Source: Lanius collurio (taxonomy: Eukaryota; Chordata; Aves; Passeriformes; Laniidae). Taken from it: DNA of 64,000 nt. Shown in pieces: positions 50,801 through 60,706 of this stretch; within the stretch, counting starts at the first letter, position 1; the number at the start of each line of letters is the position of its first letter. Location of the stretch: positions 14,172,932-14,236,931 of the forward strand of contig JACBWW010000004.1 in NCBI GenBank assembly GCA_020086605.1. Direction: 5' to 3'. The position numbers were made by a program, and so were the translations under genes. A model generated the notes under the pieces. The model was not told the origin of the DNA. It saw only the letters and a program-made list of their open reading frames with translations, and searched no databases.

Positions 50801-53332
50801 AAAGCATATGTGGATAATTTCCTATTGTCCTAGACAACTTCATTTTATTTGGGGAGCAGAGTTCGGGAAAGTTAGAAAGATTTCATCAAAAGTTTAAGAG
50901 CAATGGGATATGATAATATTTAGGCATTTTTGGAAATGATTATTGAAATCCTATTATATCTGTGTAAGATTGTACATCTAGGCAGAATTGGGAACTTCAT
51001 TTGTCAGTGTTCTTAATCTTTCAAAGGCTAGTTGAGTAACTATGGCTTAAAGAAACACAGAACCTTTCATTTCTCTTTCTCTGGATGATAAGAAACATAA
51101 ATGGACCACAAGGTCAAATATAAAAAAATTTATTCTATCTCTTTATTACTTAAAATTTTGAAATACTTATAATTTATTGAGAGTATTATTTGTATTATTT
51201 TCCTAGGTTCCCTTCTGTTGCTCTCTTTTTAGCAATTTGATTGTTGTTGAGGAATTTTGTTAAACTATCAATGTGAATTCACCTCTATTTTACAGGAAAA
51301 TAGACTTTCTTATTCAGAAGCCATTATGGGAATTTTCACAGAGGTGCTGTGAATTTTGCAGGCCTAGACACTGCTCTTTATTCAGAAATTGTGTAGGTGG
51401 AACAGAAGTAATCATCACAAATGCAGGCAGAAAACAAGCCTTAAGCAGCATTTGAGCAAAATTTAAGGCAAGTTCCTTAGTGGCAGCTAGAACACACTCA
51501 GGGGTCCATGGCTTGGGTTGCTGTATGTCTGTAGGCAAAGCAGAAAAAGTACTGGATGTAAGGAGAAAGCAAGAAAATGAGCTAAAGCATGAAGCTCAGA
51601 ATAAAGCACTGGTATGTTGAGGCTTTATTGCTATTTTTTTTTTTGTGGTTTTATTCTTTTTTATTTATGTCTTTTATCTTGTGGAAGCAACAAGTATTTC
51701 AAAGAAAATCTTTGAGAGTACCTATTTCTAACTCCAATGTTAATAGTTTCTAAATCCATAAATTTCAGCTGTAATTTTTACCACTGTCATTATAACTATT
51801 TGTTGTGTTTGTTCACATTTTACAATATCTTTCAATATCTTTCTTCTTTCAAAATAATATATTGATATTTTTGTAAATAATTTGACTTAATATTTGATTG
51901 TGACATATTCAAACCCACAAATCATATTCTACCATGCTCTTAGCATTTCTGTACAATTTTTAAAAGAAATCTCAGTATGAACTATGGAGTTTTGTTTGCA
52001 TTGTGCAAATGTCAGGTCTGGGGCTCCAAATCTTTGACAACTACAGAAAATACAGCATTCCAAATAAAGTGGAAGGGAGCTCGTAAGGTAGAATTATGAA
52101 GTGCAGTCATTTCAGGTGACAGCCTCTTGTCTTGTAAGGTTTCCTCTACACAGCCCTGCAATCTCAGTGTTTATCGCAAGATTTTTTTATTTTTTTTTTT
52201 AATTCAGTTGTTTCTGTTGTAACATATCTGCCTATTGAAAAACAGTAAAGGTCTGAAATATAAATTTATCAACTGTCAGGGTAAAGTGAGGACTAACTTA
52301 AGTAAAGGATTTCAGGCCTTTCAGCTTTCAGAAAAATAGTAAAATATAGCTTTATAGTAAAATAACTATATTGTTCAAGGAGTGAACTAATATTTCTGGA
52401 TAGCATTTTTGGTGCTATGCCTGTCCCTCCAGAGCTACTTCAAGGATAGCTGTCTAGTGGTGAAATCACCATAACTACATGTAAACTATTAACAGTTAAG
52501 CATGTTATAATGAAATATAAAATTTCATTTCATTAGATATGCATTGTGAAATTCACACTAGAAGTAATTCCATTCAACTTTGCTTCCTGTTGCTAGTGAC
52601 TGACCACATCTGTTATCCTGTTGCCAACACCACATCAGCTCAGAGCAGTGTTATACTAACTCCAGGTCTTGTCAGTAGATTCCTGAAGCCTCATGCAGTA
52701 TCATCAAGGGGAAATTAAAATAAAGGTTAATGTCACTTTTTATGGTTGACTAGTTCTTTAAACAGACCAAAGGGAAGGTAGCATCTGAAATCTGAAGTAT
52801 TTATTAGTCTGACAACCACCAGGGAGTACCAAATCCACCTGTCAAACCTGAGCCTATCTTGTGAGGAATTATGAGGACTTCTTACAAGAGCAGCAAAATC
52901 AGCCTTACTGCTCTCAAGTTAGCACTGATGAAGGAAAGATAATAGCAGTAAACTACACACAGATGTGAATAAAACATAAAATTGAACTAGAATATAATTT
53001 CTAAGCTTGGGACTAATATTTGCAGAATTTCTTTTTTCTCTAAAAATGCACATGTATGTTAGAATGGGGGGAAAAATCTAGGTTTCATATCACAGAGGTT
53101 CTTCTTAAGTTATAATTAATGAATTTACCTGAGTGAGAATTTTGAACTAACAACAATACAAACTCAGCAATGCAGTAGTGGTTGAGCAGGAAAATATCCT
53201 ATATGCAGTATCAGGCACTAATCACTTTTTGTCATGTGGAAGAATTATTTTATTTGCTTGTCATGTACTTGTTTTGCATCAAATGTTTGATCCTTGGTTT
53301 TTTCAAAGCTAGTTAAATTAATTGACAGTTAG

Positions 53333-53934
53333 AGGTCTGTCCTGGTTTAGGACAAATCAAGGGGAAAAAATCTCCAAAGGAGCCCCTTATAGGAGAAAAA
53401 TCCCCCACAACTTCCCCCCTCCCCCACCACCGGGTTCGGGAGGGATTTCCTCAGAGGAGAAGTGGAAAAAACTTGTTTATTAAGAAACAGCAAAAGAAAA
53501 AAAAAGACCAACACTCCCCAGCACGAGAACAAAAACAGCCCGAGATGACAACGGATGTTTTCACCAGTCCAAGAGAGGGTGAGCAGTCTCTCTGCCGAGG
53601 AGGGTCCAAAGCTTCTCTCAAGTGCAGACTCCGGGGGAGCTCCTGGCCCGAAGCAGGTCCGATGTCTTCAGGGAGGGGAGGAGAGAAAGAAGGGGAAGAA
53701 CAAAAACAGGGGAAAAAGGAGAAAATAAGGAAAAAAAGCAAAGCTAGCAAAGCAAGCGGGCAGCAAGCAGCAGCAGCAAAGCCAAGCAGCTAGCAGGCAG
53801 AAGCAAGGCCAAGCAGCAGCAGCAGCAGCCAGAGGAGGGGACAGGCTAAAGACAAAACAAACTGAGGGCACGGGAACAGAAGCCACGATTGGGATATAAA
53901 GCACGAAGATGTCCTGTCACCCCAGGACAAGGTC
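53333..53934 (-). mobile_element. Solo LTR of an endogenous retrovirus, with 5-bp target duplication
   Basis: The LTR body is 53338-53929 (592 bp), starting TGTCCTGG and ending CCAGGACA as perfect 8-bp inverted termini. It is flanked by AGGTC at 53333-53337 and again at 53930-53934, a perfect 5-bp target-site duplication. On the minus strand there is a TATA-like TTTATATCCC near 53891-53902 (about 30 bases in) and an AATAAA at 53476-53481, so the LTR reads right to left. No retroviral internal sequence adjoins either side, which implies recombination between the two LTRs of a former provirus. A 5-bp duplication suits ERVL- or ERV1-like groups better than six-base ERVK; the family is not assigned. 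Stop-poor purine-rich and AGC-repeat sequence inside produces spurious frames (for example 53473-53793). Confidence 0.92.
53813..53829. repeat. (AGC)n triplet run inside the LTR
   Basis: Six AGC units in a row lie within the U3-side half of the solo LTR, near other scattered AGC and GCAA units (53750-53812). They belong to the LTR's own low-complexity sequence and not to a coding polyglutamine or polyserine tract. Confidence 0.85.
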
Positions 53935-55082
53935 ACAGGTTATATTGGTTGTGTAGTTTGGGTTGCTTTGTTTTCTTAGAGTGGAGGTGTGCACTCTGAT
54001 TTTATGAAATAAACAAACTCCCTTATAACTTGACTCAGTAGCTGCACCCAGAGGTCAGGGTACCATTTCCTTATGTACCAAGCACCTTCTGGCCTAAACA
54101 TCCCAAAATATTGCACAAGAAGTGTTTGGAGGAAGAAAGTGCTACCAATAAGAAAACAGGAGTAGATTATTAAAGTCACCAAAGCTTAATGAGCTAGAGC
54201 AACACAGTGAATCTAAGACTCCTGCAAAGGTCCATTACCAGGTTCTCATGAACATGAACAGGCATTTTGGCCACTTCATGGTGACATCAGCCAGACTTGA
54301 GCTGGTAGTTGCTGAGCGTGATGGATGTCCTACTGAATTAACAAGGTTTTGCAAACTGCATCGATAAAACCCCCAAAATAATTAGTGTAAATCCTGAAAA
54401 TATTAGATTGCTGCACATGGTTAAAAAAAAAAAAAAAAATTAAAAAGGAGTCTTGTTCAATAACTTTACTGAGTTGTATGTATGTACATACACATTTTAT
54501 TCTTATTGCATAAAGTTTATTGATTTGTTTGGGCTTTGGGTATTTGCTTCTGTAGTAGACAAGTGTTTTATGGAATGACTACATGTATGCAAGGAATACT
54601 GGTAGATCAATATTTGGCATATATATTCTCTGTGGACATATGAGTCATACAATTTTGACATTTAAGAAATTGGATTGAAACATATCTGCATTTGGGCAAT
54701 AATTCAATTTATAAGGTGCATTTCTAAACACAGGTGTAACTTACTAAGGTTGTGTTGTTGATGATCTATAAAATTCTTTGAAGTATGTGGCATTGTGAAT
54801 ACTGTTTACTAAAAACCATACAAACCCCTACATTGTACCTATATATGTGGGTTGCCTGTTCATCTGCTACATAAACCTATGTCTGTTTTCCTTTGCATTC
54901 TTCCACTCAAAAAGGGTGGAGCAGGGTCAGCTATACAACTAACTGTACTTTAAATGTTTTTCCTGCTTACATCTCTTATTCATGTACTTGTCAATATCTT
55001 TCATATACAAGCAGGCCCTAACTGCCCTGCCTAGCCCCATCTTGGGTCCTCACCCATACATAATTTGTTGACCCAAAAGCTG
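53935..55082. other. A+T-rich spacer between the LTR and the 55.1-kb element
   Basis: No gene is supported. A 17-base A run lies at 54423-54439. The sequence after about 54900 becomes more C-rich toward the next element and may include its upstream (U3-like) part, since no sharp boundary is visible. Confidence 0.6.
54423..54439. repeat. Poly-A run, 17 bases
   Basis: An uninterrupted A homopolymer in spacer. No AATAAA lies about 20 bases upstream, so a retroposed mRNA tail is not indicated. Confidence 0.85.
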
Positions 55083-55485
55083 TATTTAAGTTCAGGGTCT
55101 TTCCCTTGCCTGAGCTGTGCTGTAGCTGTGCTCTGTTTTGCTTTGCTGTCTGGTGAGTGCAGCTGTGCTTGGTGCTCACAGACTGCACATTTCTGTTGTC
55201 ACTGGACCTGTTCTGCTAATCTTGCTCATGTATGGGGGGACTGAAGCCCTGGTATTTCTTGCCTCTGCTACTATGATGTTATTAATTCTTGGGCTGCCTT
55301 CTCTTGAAGAGCGATCTGCTCTTCCCCTTGTGACGCTTTGCCATTCTACAATTAAACCAGGCCCTTTCCAGAGCAGCAAAGTTGCAATAAATAAGGTACA
55401 CTCAAAAACTCCTTGCACATACAAGCATAAGTTTGTTCTGGCACTTCAAATAAAGCTTTGTGGGAAAATACGGAAAAAAAAAAAA
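55083..55485 (+). mobile_element. Unassigned retroelement-like unit: TATA, two AATAAA, poly(A)
   Basis: TATTTAAG at 55083-55090 is TATA-like. A moderately G+C-rich, T/G-rich stretch then leads to AATAAA at 55386-55391 and a second AATAAA at 55449-55454, which lies 19 bases before a 12-base poly-A (55474-55485). That spacing is what a cleaved and polyadenylated transcript would leave if reinserted. The TATA-to-AATAAA distance would equally suit an LTR. The overlapping 134-codon frame (55138-55542) runs through the poly-A and begins with a hydrophobic stretch, but it has no recognised domain and I do not call it a protein. The left boundary and target duplication were not found. Confidence 0.4.
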
Positions 55486-55632
55486 GGCTTTTTTCTCCAC
55501 ACAGATTTTAATTCCACTTTAAAATGTACCTTTCTGTATTAATGTGACCTGTACTGAAATAACCTGCAAGTTGTGTTTGTTATACTTCTTTTTATTTTAT
55601 TTTGTGGGAACATTTCTATTTTGAATTGCATT

Positions 55633-55795
55633 TAAAAAACAAACAAACAAACAAACAAACAAAAAAACCCCAAACCCCCCCAAAACAACAGAACAAAACA
55701 AAACAAAACAAAACAAAACAAAACAAAACAAAACAAAAAAAAACACCAAAAAAACACACAAAAAAAAAAAAAACCAAAAAACACAACAGAAATAA
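55633..55795. repeat. (CAAA)n/(CAAAA)n simple repeat, about 160 bp
   Basis: CAAA units give way to a short C-rich interruption, then about nine CAAAA units, then mixed A-rich and CACA sequence. The minus strand is T-rich, so frames across it translate to Phe/Val/Leu strings. It probably grew from a poly-A or A-rich seed. It is likely to be length-polymorphic. Confidence 0.92.
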
Positions 55796-58680
55796 ACCTC
55801 AAACATTACTTCTTTGCTTTAGGATGATTTCTTTCCCTTTGAGAGATTGTGGAAGATTTTAAGGAAACCTATAGCTGTTTTAAAGTACAAACTGAATTGT
55901 TGAAAGAAGAGGAAACATATTGCATTGTTTTCCAGCAAAGAGGCAAAAAAATCACATGTCTGTGGCTGCCTTAATTTTATTATTGAATTATGCTTTCCAA
56001 AGGAATACTGAGGTGCAACTAGCTCTAAGGTGCATTTGCTGACTGAAACATGAGCCATGAAGCTGATTAGCAGCTGAGTGCCTCAGATGTAAAGCAGGCC
56101 AGGTTTATTCTTGGAAACCAAAAGCAATTCCAATCTGTTGATGCACTATGAGACTGTGTGTCTGTTGTTCTTCATTTTTTCTTGAATGATAAATAGAGAT
56201 GCATTGACAGTAGCACAGTACCCTAGACGAAACTTATCTTGTTAATGAGTCAGTGGCAGAAAGATGAGGTGTGAAACTGGATATAAAATAAAAATATTGA
56301 CGTTTAGAACAAGGTATAGATAACAGCTGCTTAGCTAACTTAACACTTCAAAGTCATAGAGGTCAGTTTGTCATCTACGGGAACTAGCAAGATATGGCTA
56401 AATCTTGTTTGTACTTTTCTTCCTTTTATCAGACTTTGTCTGGAGACTGAGTATGCTTGGTTTTAGTTTGTAAATGATCTATGGCAAGGACCTAGGGCAA
56501 ATAAGGGTAATCTTCCCATGTATCACCTTGCAAACAGTATCCATAACACTGTAAACATAAGATACGGAAAACAGTTATAACTTTTAAAATCCCATTTCTT
56601 CGGTAAAATCCACATGGAAAACTATTTGGATTCCCTTGTGCCATCCAAAAAGACTTAAATCTGTAGTGTATGGTTTGTCCAAGATTTCTGTTAAAACAAA
56701 ACAAATAAAAAAAACAAAGACCCCAACATAACCCCCCCACCCCCAAACCCCAACTCAACTCTTAATAAGAGTAGCTGTTGTGCACATCTAAAAACTAGGA
56801 AAGAAGCAGTAACACCATCTACAACCCCATTCTGCTCTACTCTTGTAGAGTTTCACTGAGTGATGCAATCCAGGACATTCACTTCCTTGGTCAATTAATG
56901 CTATTAAGGAGATGAATTAACCTAAGCTTGTTGCTGTTAGATAGATATTAGTGATCCTGTAACTTTTTTTTCTCTCAAGTGGAATTGTTTCCTTAGGAAA
57001 GGGGAATATGAGGCACTGAAGAAAAAGAAACTACTCATAGTGGTGAAGGTAACACAGGACAATTGGACAATGCAAGTATTAGGGACAGATAAAAGCCTGA
57101 TTTGAAAGGAAAAGAGCTGTGTGACTACAGAGTGAAGAAGCTGTGGAGTGACAAGAAAATTACTTGTAGAGTTGTGTGCAAGTATTTTGATAAAGGTGCA
57201 TGTCATATATTTGGTATTTATTTGTCTTTTCTTCCATGACAAATTTCATGCCTCTACAAAGCCAATTTTACTCCTTGTTTCAACCCATATCAATATAGCT
57301 TAGTGCCAAAATTATTCTGGTCAGGAACTCTGAGGGCAGTAGCTCTTATCTCATCTGTAGACTTGAACAAGCCTGTGCACTACCTCACAGGTGGTATCTT
57401 CCCCTAAGTTTAATTATCTAACTGAAGTCGAACATTCTTTATCCATAAATATGTGCATATTGGGGCAGATTCATGTGTTAAGCCAATAATATTTATTCTT
57501 CTGTAAAATGCTACTGAAGTTAATGGAAGAAATATCAGCCTAGGAGTGATGTGTGTTGAGGGAAGAATGGGAGACTGAAGGAAGAAGACAGAGAGAAAAG
57601 TATAGCTGCTTTTCATCTGTACTACCTGTTCTGCATGCCTTCCAGTTACAGTAAAACTTCTTGTTTATTTTTCTCTTTTATCTAACTGCTACACTAATTA
57701 GATAAACTATTTGTATAGTGCTCCATAGTATGTATATATCAGTGATTTTTTTTTTTAAGTATCAGCACTCAGAAACATTTTCTAATGTGTTATGCTATGA
57801 TGAGGAGATATTCTGCAATTGACCGTAGCTTAACTATGGAGAGGAAGCTTTTTCATCCTTTGTAGTAACGCTTCTGGGCTAAATGTCAGAGAGAAGAAAC
57901 TCTTCTTGTAAGGCAGCTACTCTAGACTGGAAACTTAGATCATTACACAATTTTACTTGACTATTATGCAAATTTTTCTCCTAGAGTTTACTTGATACAA
58001 AGTCTTGATGGGAAATAAAGCATTGCATTGGCATGAGTTTGTCTAATAGAATCTGGTTAGTTGTGTTCCCGTCTCTTCAGACTTCTAAATTCCTGCTAAG
58101 GAAGAGTTAAACATTGCACAAAATTAGCAGGAAAACAGCTGCTGAAATGTTTCATTACCTCAGAGTTAGTTCAGGACCTATCTGCTGTTTCCGCTGCATG
58201 TGCTCCACAATAGCAGGTTTGAGGGGACAAAGACAGGCTGCCAGCACTGTACCTGCCCAAGGCCAGAGAGAGCAATTATTTTCAGCAGTAATTTGAAAAG
58301 GTAATCTAAGTAAATATGCATATATTAAACTACAACTTATGTCCAAGCACATTACAAGATAGGCCTGGCATACCTTGTAAGAACAGCAACATTATAGTAC
58401 TGCAGAACTTCATTAGTTCAATGGATAACTTATATGAAAATAAGCAAATTTATCTATAGGATGTACATTTTAGTAGTAGTAGTAAAGTCCAAATAAACTG
58501 ACAACAGGATATCTTAAATCCTCTATAGTGTATATGCGTAACTTCATTATGGACAGAAAAGACAATTGTAAACCAGGATATTTTTACAAGACTAATGCAT
58601 TCATCTCTGATGTAGAGCAGACATTCTTATTGAAATGCTGTTTAATATTTATTCTGATTAGTCTCAGGACAATTAGCGGC

Positions 58681-58715
58681 ATAATGAATTATTAATGAAA
58701 TGCCTAATAAAGTAG
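58681..58715. promoter_or_regulatory. Cluster of TAAT homeodomain-type cores
   Basis: Four TAAT or ATTA cores occur within about 35 bases (TAATGAATTATTAATG and CCTAATAAAG). TAAT is the core recognised by many homeodomain proteins. In A+T-rich DNA this density can arise by chance, so the call is weak unless conservation supports it. Confidence 0.2.
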
Positions 58716-59130
58716 AACTGTACAAACACTTCTATAATTCTCATTTTTGAGAAGCTTTGAAATATTTTTGCTACTAATTTTAAAGTCAAAGTACTAAAAA
58801 GAACTCATAGCAGGAGAAGCCAATTATGAAACAGTAGATTTTTCAAGCTAAACATGGATCTGTTTCACAGTCCTTTTCATCTGTTGAGAAAAGTCTCATA
58901 AAATTAGTGAAGAACTCATCATCACAGTTGGATTTCTGCTCTTAAACCTGAAGAAAATGCATTGGCATTCATTTTGAGGTAGTGGAAGAAGGTGCCTACT
59001 CTTTCTGCCAAAACCTGGTTAAATTACTTCAAACTGCCCTCTTCGAGCTTTAAAATTACACTATTTAAATCACAATGCTTAAAGCTATTGTTTAAGAAAC
59101 TACCACGTGAAAGAATCTTGTTCAGCGCGT

Positions 59131-59143
59131 GTTGCTAAGCAAC
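59131..59143. promoter_or_regulatory. Symmetric X-box-like (RFX) motif
   Basis: GTTGCTAAGCAAC is a perfect inverted repeat around one base. RFX factors bind GTNRCC(0-3)RGYAAC; the right half here fits exactly and the left half differs at its last base. A CACGTG E-box lies 22 bases upstream (59104-59109), and CpG-containing GCGCGTG immediately precedes the motif, which is rare in this window. RFX sites in vertebrates are linked to ciliary genes, but no target gene is visible here. Confidence 0.35.
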
Positions 59144-59755
59144 TCTGATCTGACTGCCATGGGTGTACATTAAACATATCAATTACGTGCAGAAATTATC
59201 CACATAGCAGCAGTCACTACAAACAACTTTAAGACCTGCATTTTCACTTGCATATGCTAAACGAGTGTAGAAACATCATTAGTTACAGTACACCAAAGAA
59301 AACAAAATCAAGTAGGGACAAAGTGTTTTAACACCACTGGAGGATGGTCAGCTGCAAGTAAAAAGCAGTTACTGAACAAAAATATCTGTCACTATTGTCT
59401 TAGAAGATGCTAAAACACAACAGCCAATTTTTGTGACACCAACACAAGGTTATGCTTATACAGCAAGTTTATGTGGTTTGCTGTAGTTATTGTAAAACAT
59501 TTGAGCAGGGTAATGAAACTGGACAATGTCAATTAGTGCTCTGCATGAAATTCACATGGATTAAGCCCTAAGGTGGAATGCTGAAGAGATTTAAGGGATG
59601 CATTACTGCATTACAGAACTGCAAAGTATACAAGCCAACAGCAATTTCAGTGTATGAGATGTCTCAACAGACTGTTATCTCAAGGTAAACTATAGTAAAC
59701 TTCACACAAATTTAAGTAAAGAAAAATGGCAAGCAAATGTTAACAGCAAAAATGT

Positions 59756-59796
59756 AATATATATGTGTAGGTGTGTATGTGTGTATAATTATATAC
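59756..59796. repeat. TA/TG-rich microsatellite
   Basis: Alternating ATATAT, TGTGTG and TATATA units with interruptions. It is a degenerate dinucleotide repeat that is probably variable in length. Confidence 0.75.
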
Positions 59797-60605
59797 TTGC
59801 ATACCATCCAAGCAGCAGAAGATATAAACTTCCATTTTAATTCAGTCATCTGGGGTTTTTTTTTGACTGTTCTGATAGGGGTTAATGGGTATGATACAAA
59901 AGCACTGGCAAGCTAAGGTAGCGTTAAACAAGAGCATCCTAATGTTCATTAAAGCAGATGTTATCACCTCTTCTCATAGTTAAAGCTGATTTTTAGCTCA
60001 GAGTATTTGACTGCTACTAGCTGTTGAGACTTTGTCTTTCTAGAAAAGGCAAGCTTTGCTCCTTCTTATGTCAAGAAAGTCATGAAACTGTCAGGTTAGT
60101 ACTGCCAAGTGAAATCTAGAACTCTGGCTTCCTCTTTCTCCTGTTTCTCAAATGCTTTTGCCATGGATGCTTTTAAAGCACTGATGAAAGAATTGTTTGG
60201 CTACAGGTGCAGTCTCTACCATGATGCAAAGTTGTTGCACAATAAAGCAAGGAGCACCTAGTAGAAACATTTTAGCATCTTCATTGATTCCACTCTAAAG
60301 ATTTTGTTAAGATTAATGTTAGTGTATAAAATGCTGAACCCCATTGTAAGGGTGCATATTTAGGCATACTCTTTTCTGATAGATGTATTGAAAATATGTT
60401 TTTTTTAAATAACCTGCACCATGAGGCATTGACAAATCAGAACAGAAGCAAGCAACACTGACTCTGGCATGTGTTCCAGTTCATAGCTACTTTCTGTAGC
60501 AACCAGCAGGAGTTATGTTCTCACTCTGGCTAATTGGAAATTGAGCAGAAAATTATGTCTGCTGCCTCCTGCACCTTAATAAAGAATGGGTGGAACAAGT
60601 TGCAT

Positions 60606-60690
60606 GTCATAGAATCAAAGAATCATCCAGGTTGGAAAAGATCGTTGTGTCTAATCTTTGACTGATCACCACCATGTCAACTAGAATAAA
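60606..60690 (-). mobile_element. Short CR1 LINE 3' tail
   Basis: The plus strand reads TCATAGAATCAAAGAATCATCC, GGTTGGAAAAGATC and ACCACCATGTCAACTAGA, the reverse complement of a bird CR1 3' terminus, including the ATTCTATGA-type terminal octamer repeat. The element reads on the minus strand and is truncated after only about 80 bases. It abuts an AAATA-rich simple repeat (60686-60706) at the truncation point. Similarity to the remembered consensus is higher than for the 3.9-kb copy, so it may be younger. Confidence 0.85.
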
Positions 60691-60706
60691 ATAAAAATAA
60701 AAAATA
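60686..60706. repeat. (AAATA)n A-rich repeat
   Basis: AATAAAATAAAAATAAAAAATAA lies immediately beyond the truncated end of the CR1 tail. It could be pre-existing A-rich target sequence or added at the 5' junction. Confidence 0.75.

Larger units (their letters stand above)
45541..53332. other. A+T-rich non-coding spacer
   Basis: Nearly eight kilobases with no supportable gene. Homopolymers occur at 45909-45925 (A) and 47792-47808 (T). A moderately G+C-rich patch near 47000-47080 contains an exon-like GTGAGTAG donor on the minus strand, discussed under findings. Another such patch lies at about 50340-50540. Open frames (84 codons or fewer) are unconvincing. Confidence 0.6.
55796..60604. other. 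A+T-rich spacer with a possible regulatory block at 58.6-59.3 kb
   Basis: No gene is supported. Open frames of 101 codons or fewer (for example 56937-57242 minus) have no domain. A C-run patch lies at 56730-56750. A TG/TA-rich microsatellite lies at 59756-59796. Within 58620-59300 several clean transcription-factor-like sites cluster, described separately. Confidence 0.6.

Noticed and set aside
52812..52830. Possible CTCF site (CCACCAGGGAG)
   Set aside because: The core match is partial and lacks the G-rich 3' half of the CTCF motif.
53473..53904. Basic plus-strand frame and hydrophobic minus frames
   Set aside because: They lie entirely inside the solo LTR and come from purine-rich and AGC-repeat sequence.
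55138..55542. 134-codon frame with a hydrophobic start
   Set aside because: It runs through two AATAAA signals and a poly-A run before stopping, which a real coding region would not do, and no family is recognised.
55597..55862. Open frames across the CAAA repeat, one Phe/Val-rich and one Lys/Asn/Thr-rich
   Set aside because: They are simple-repeat translations only.
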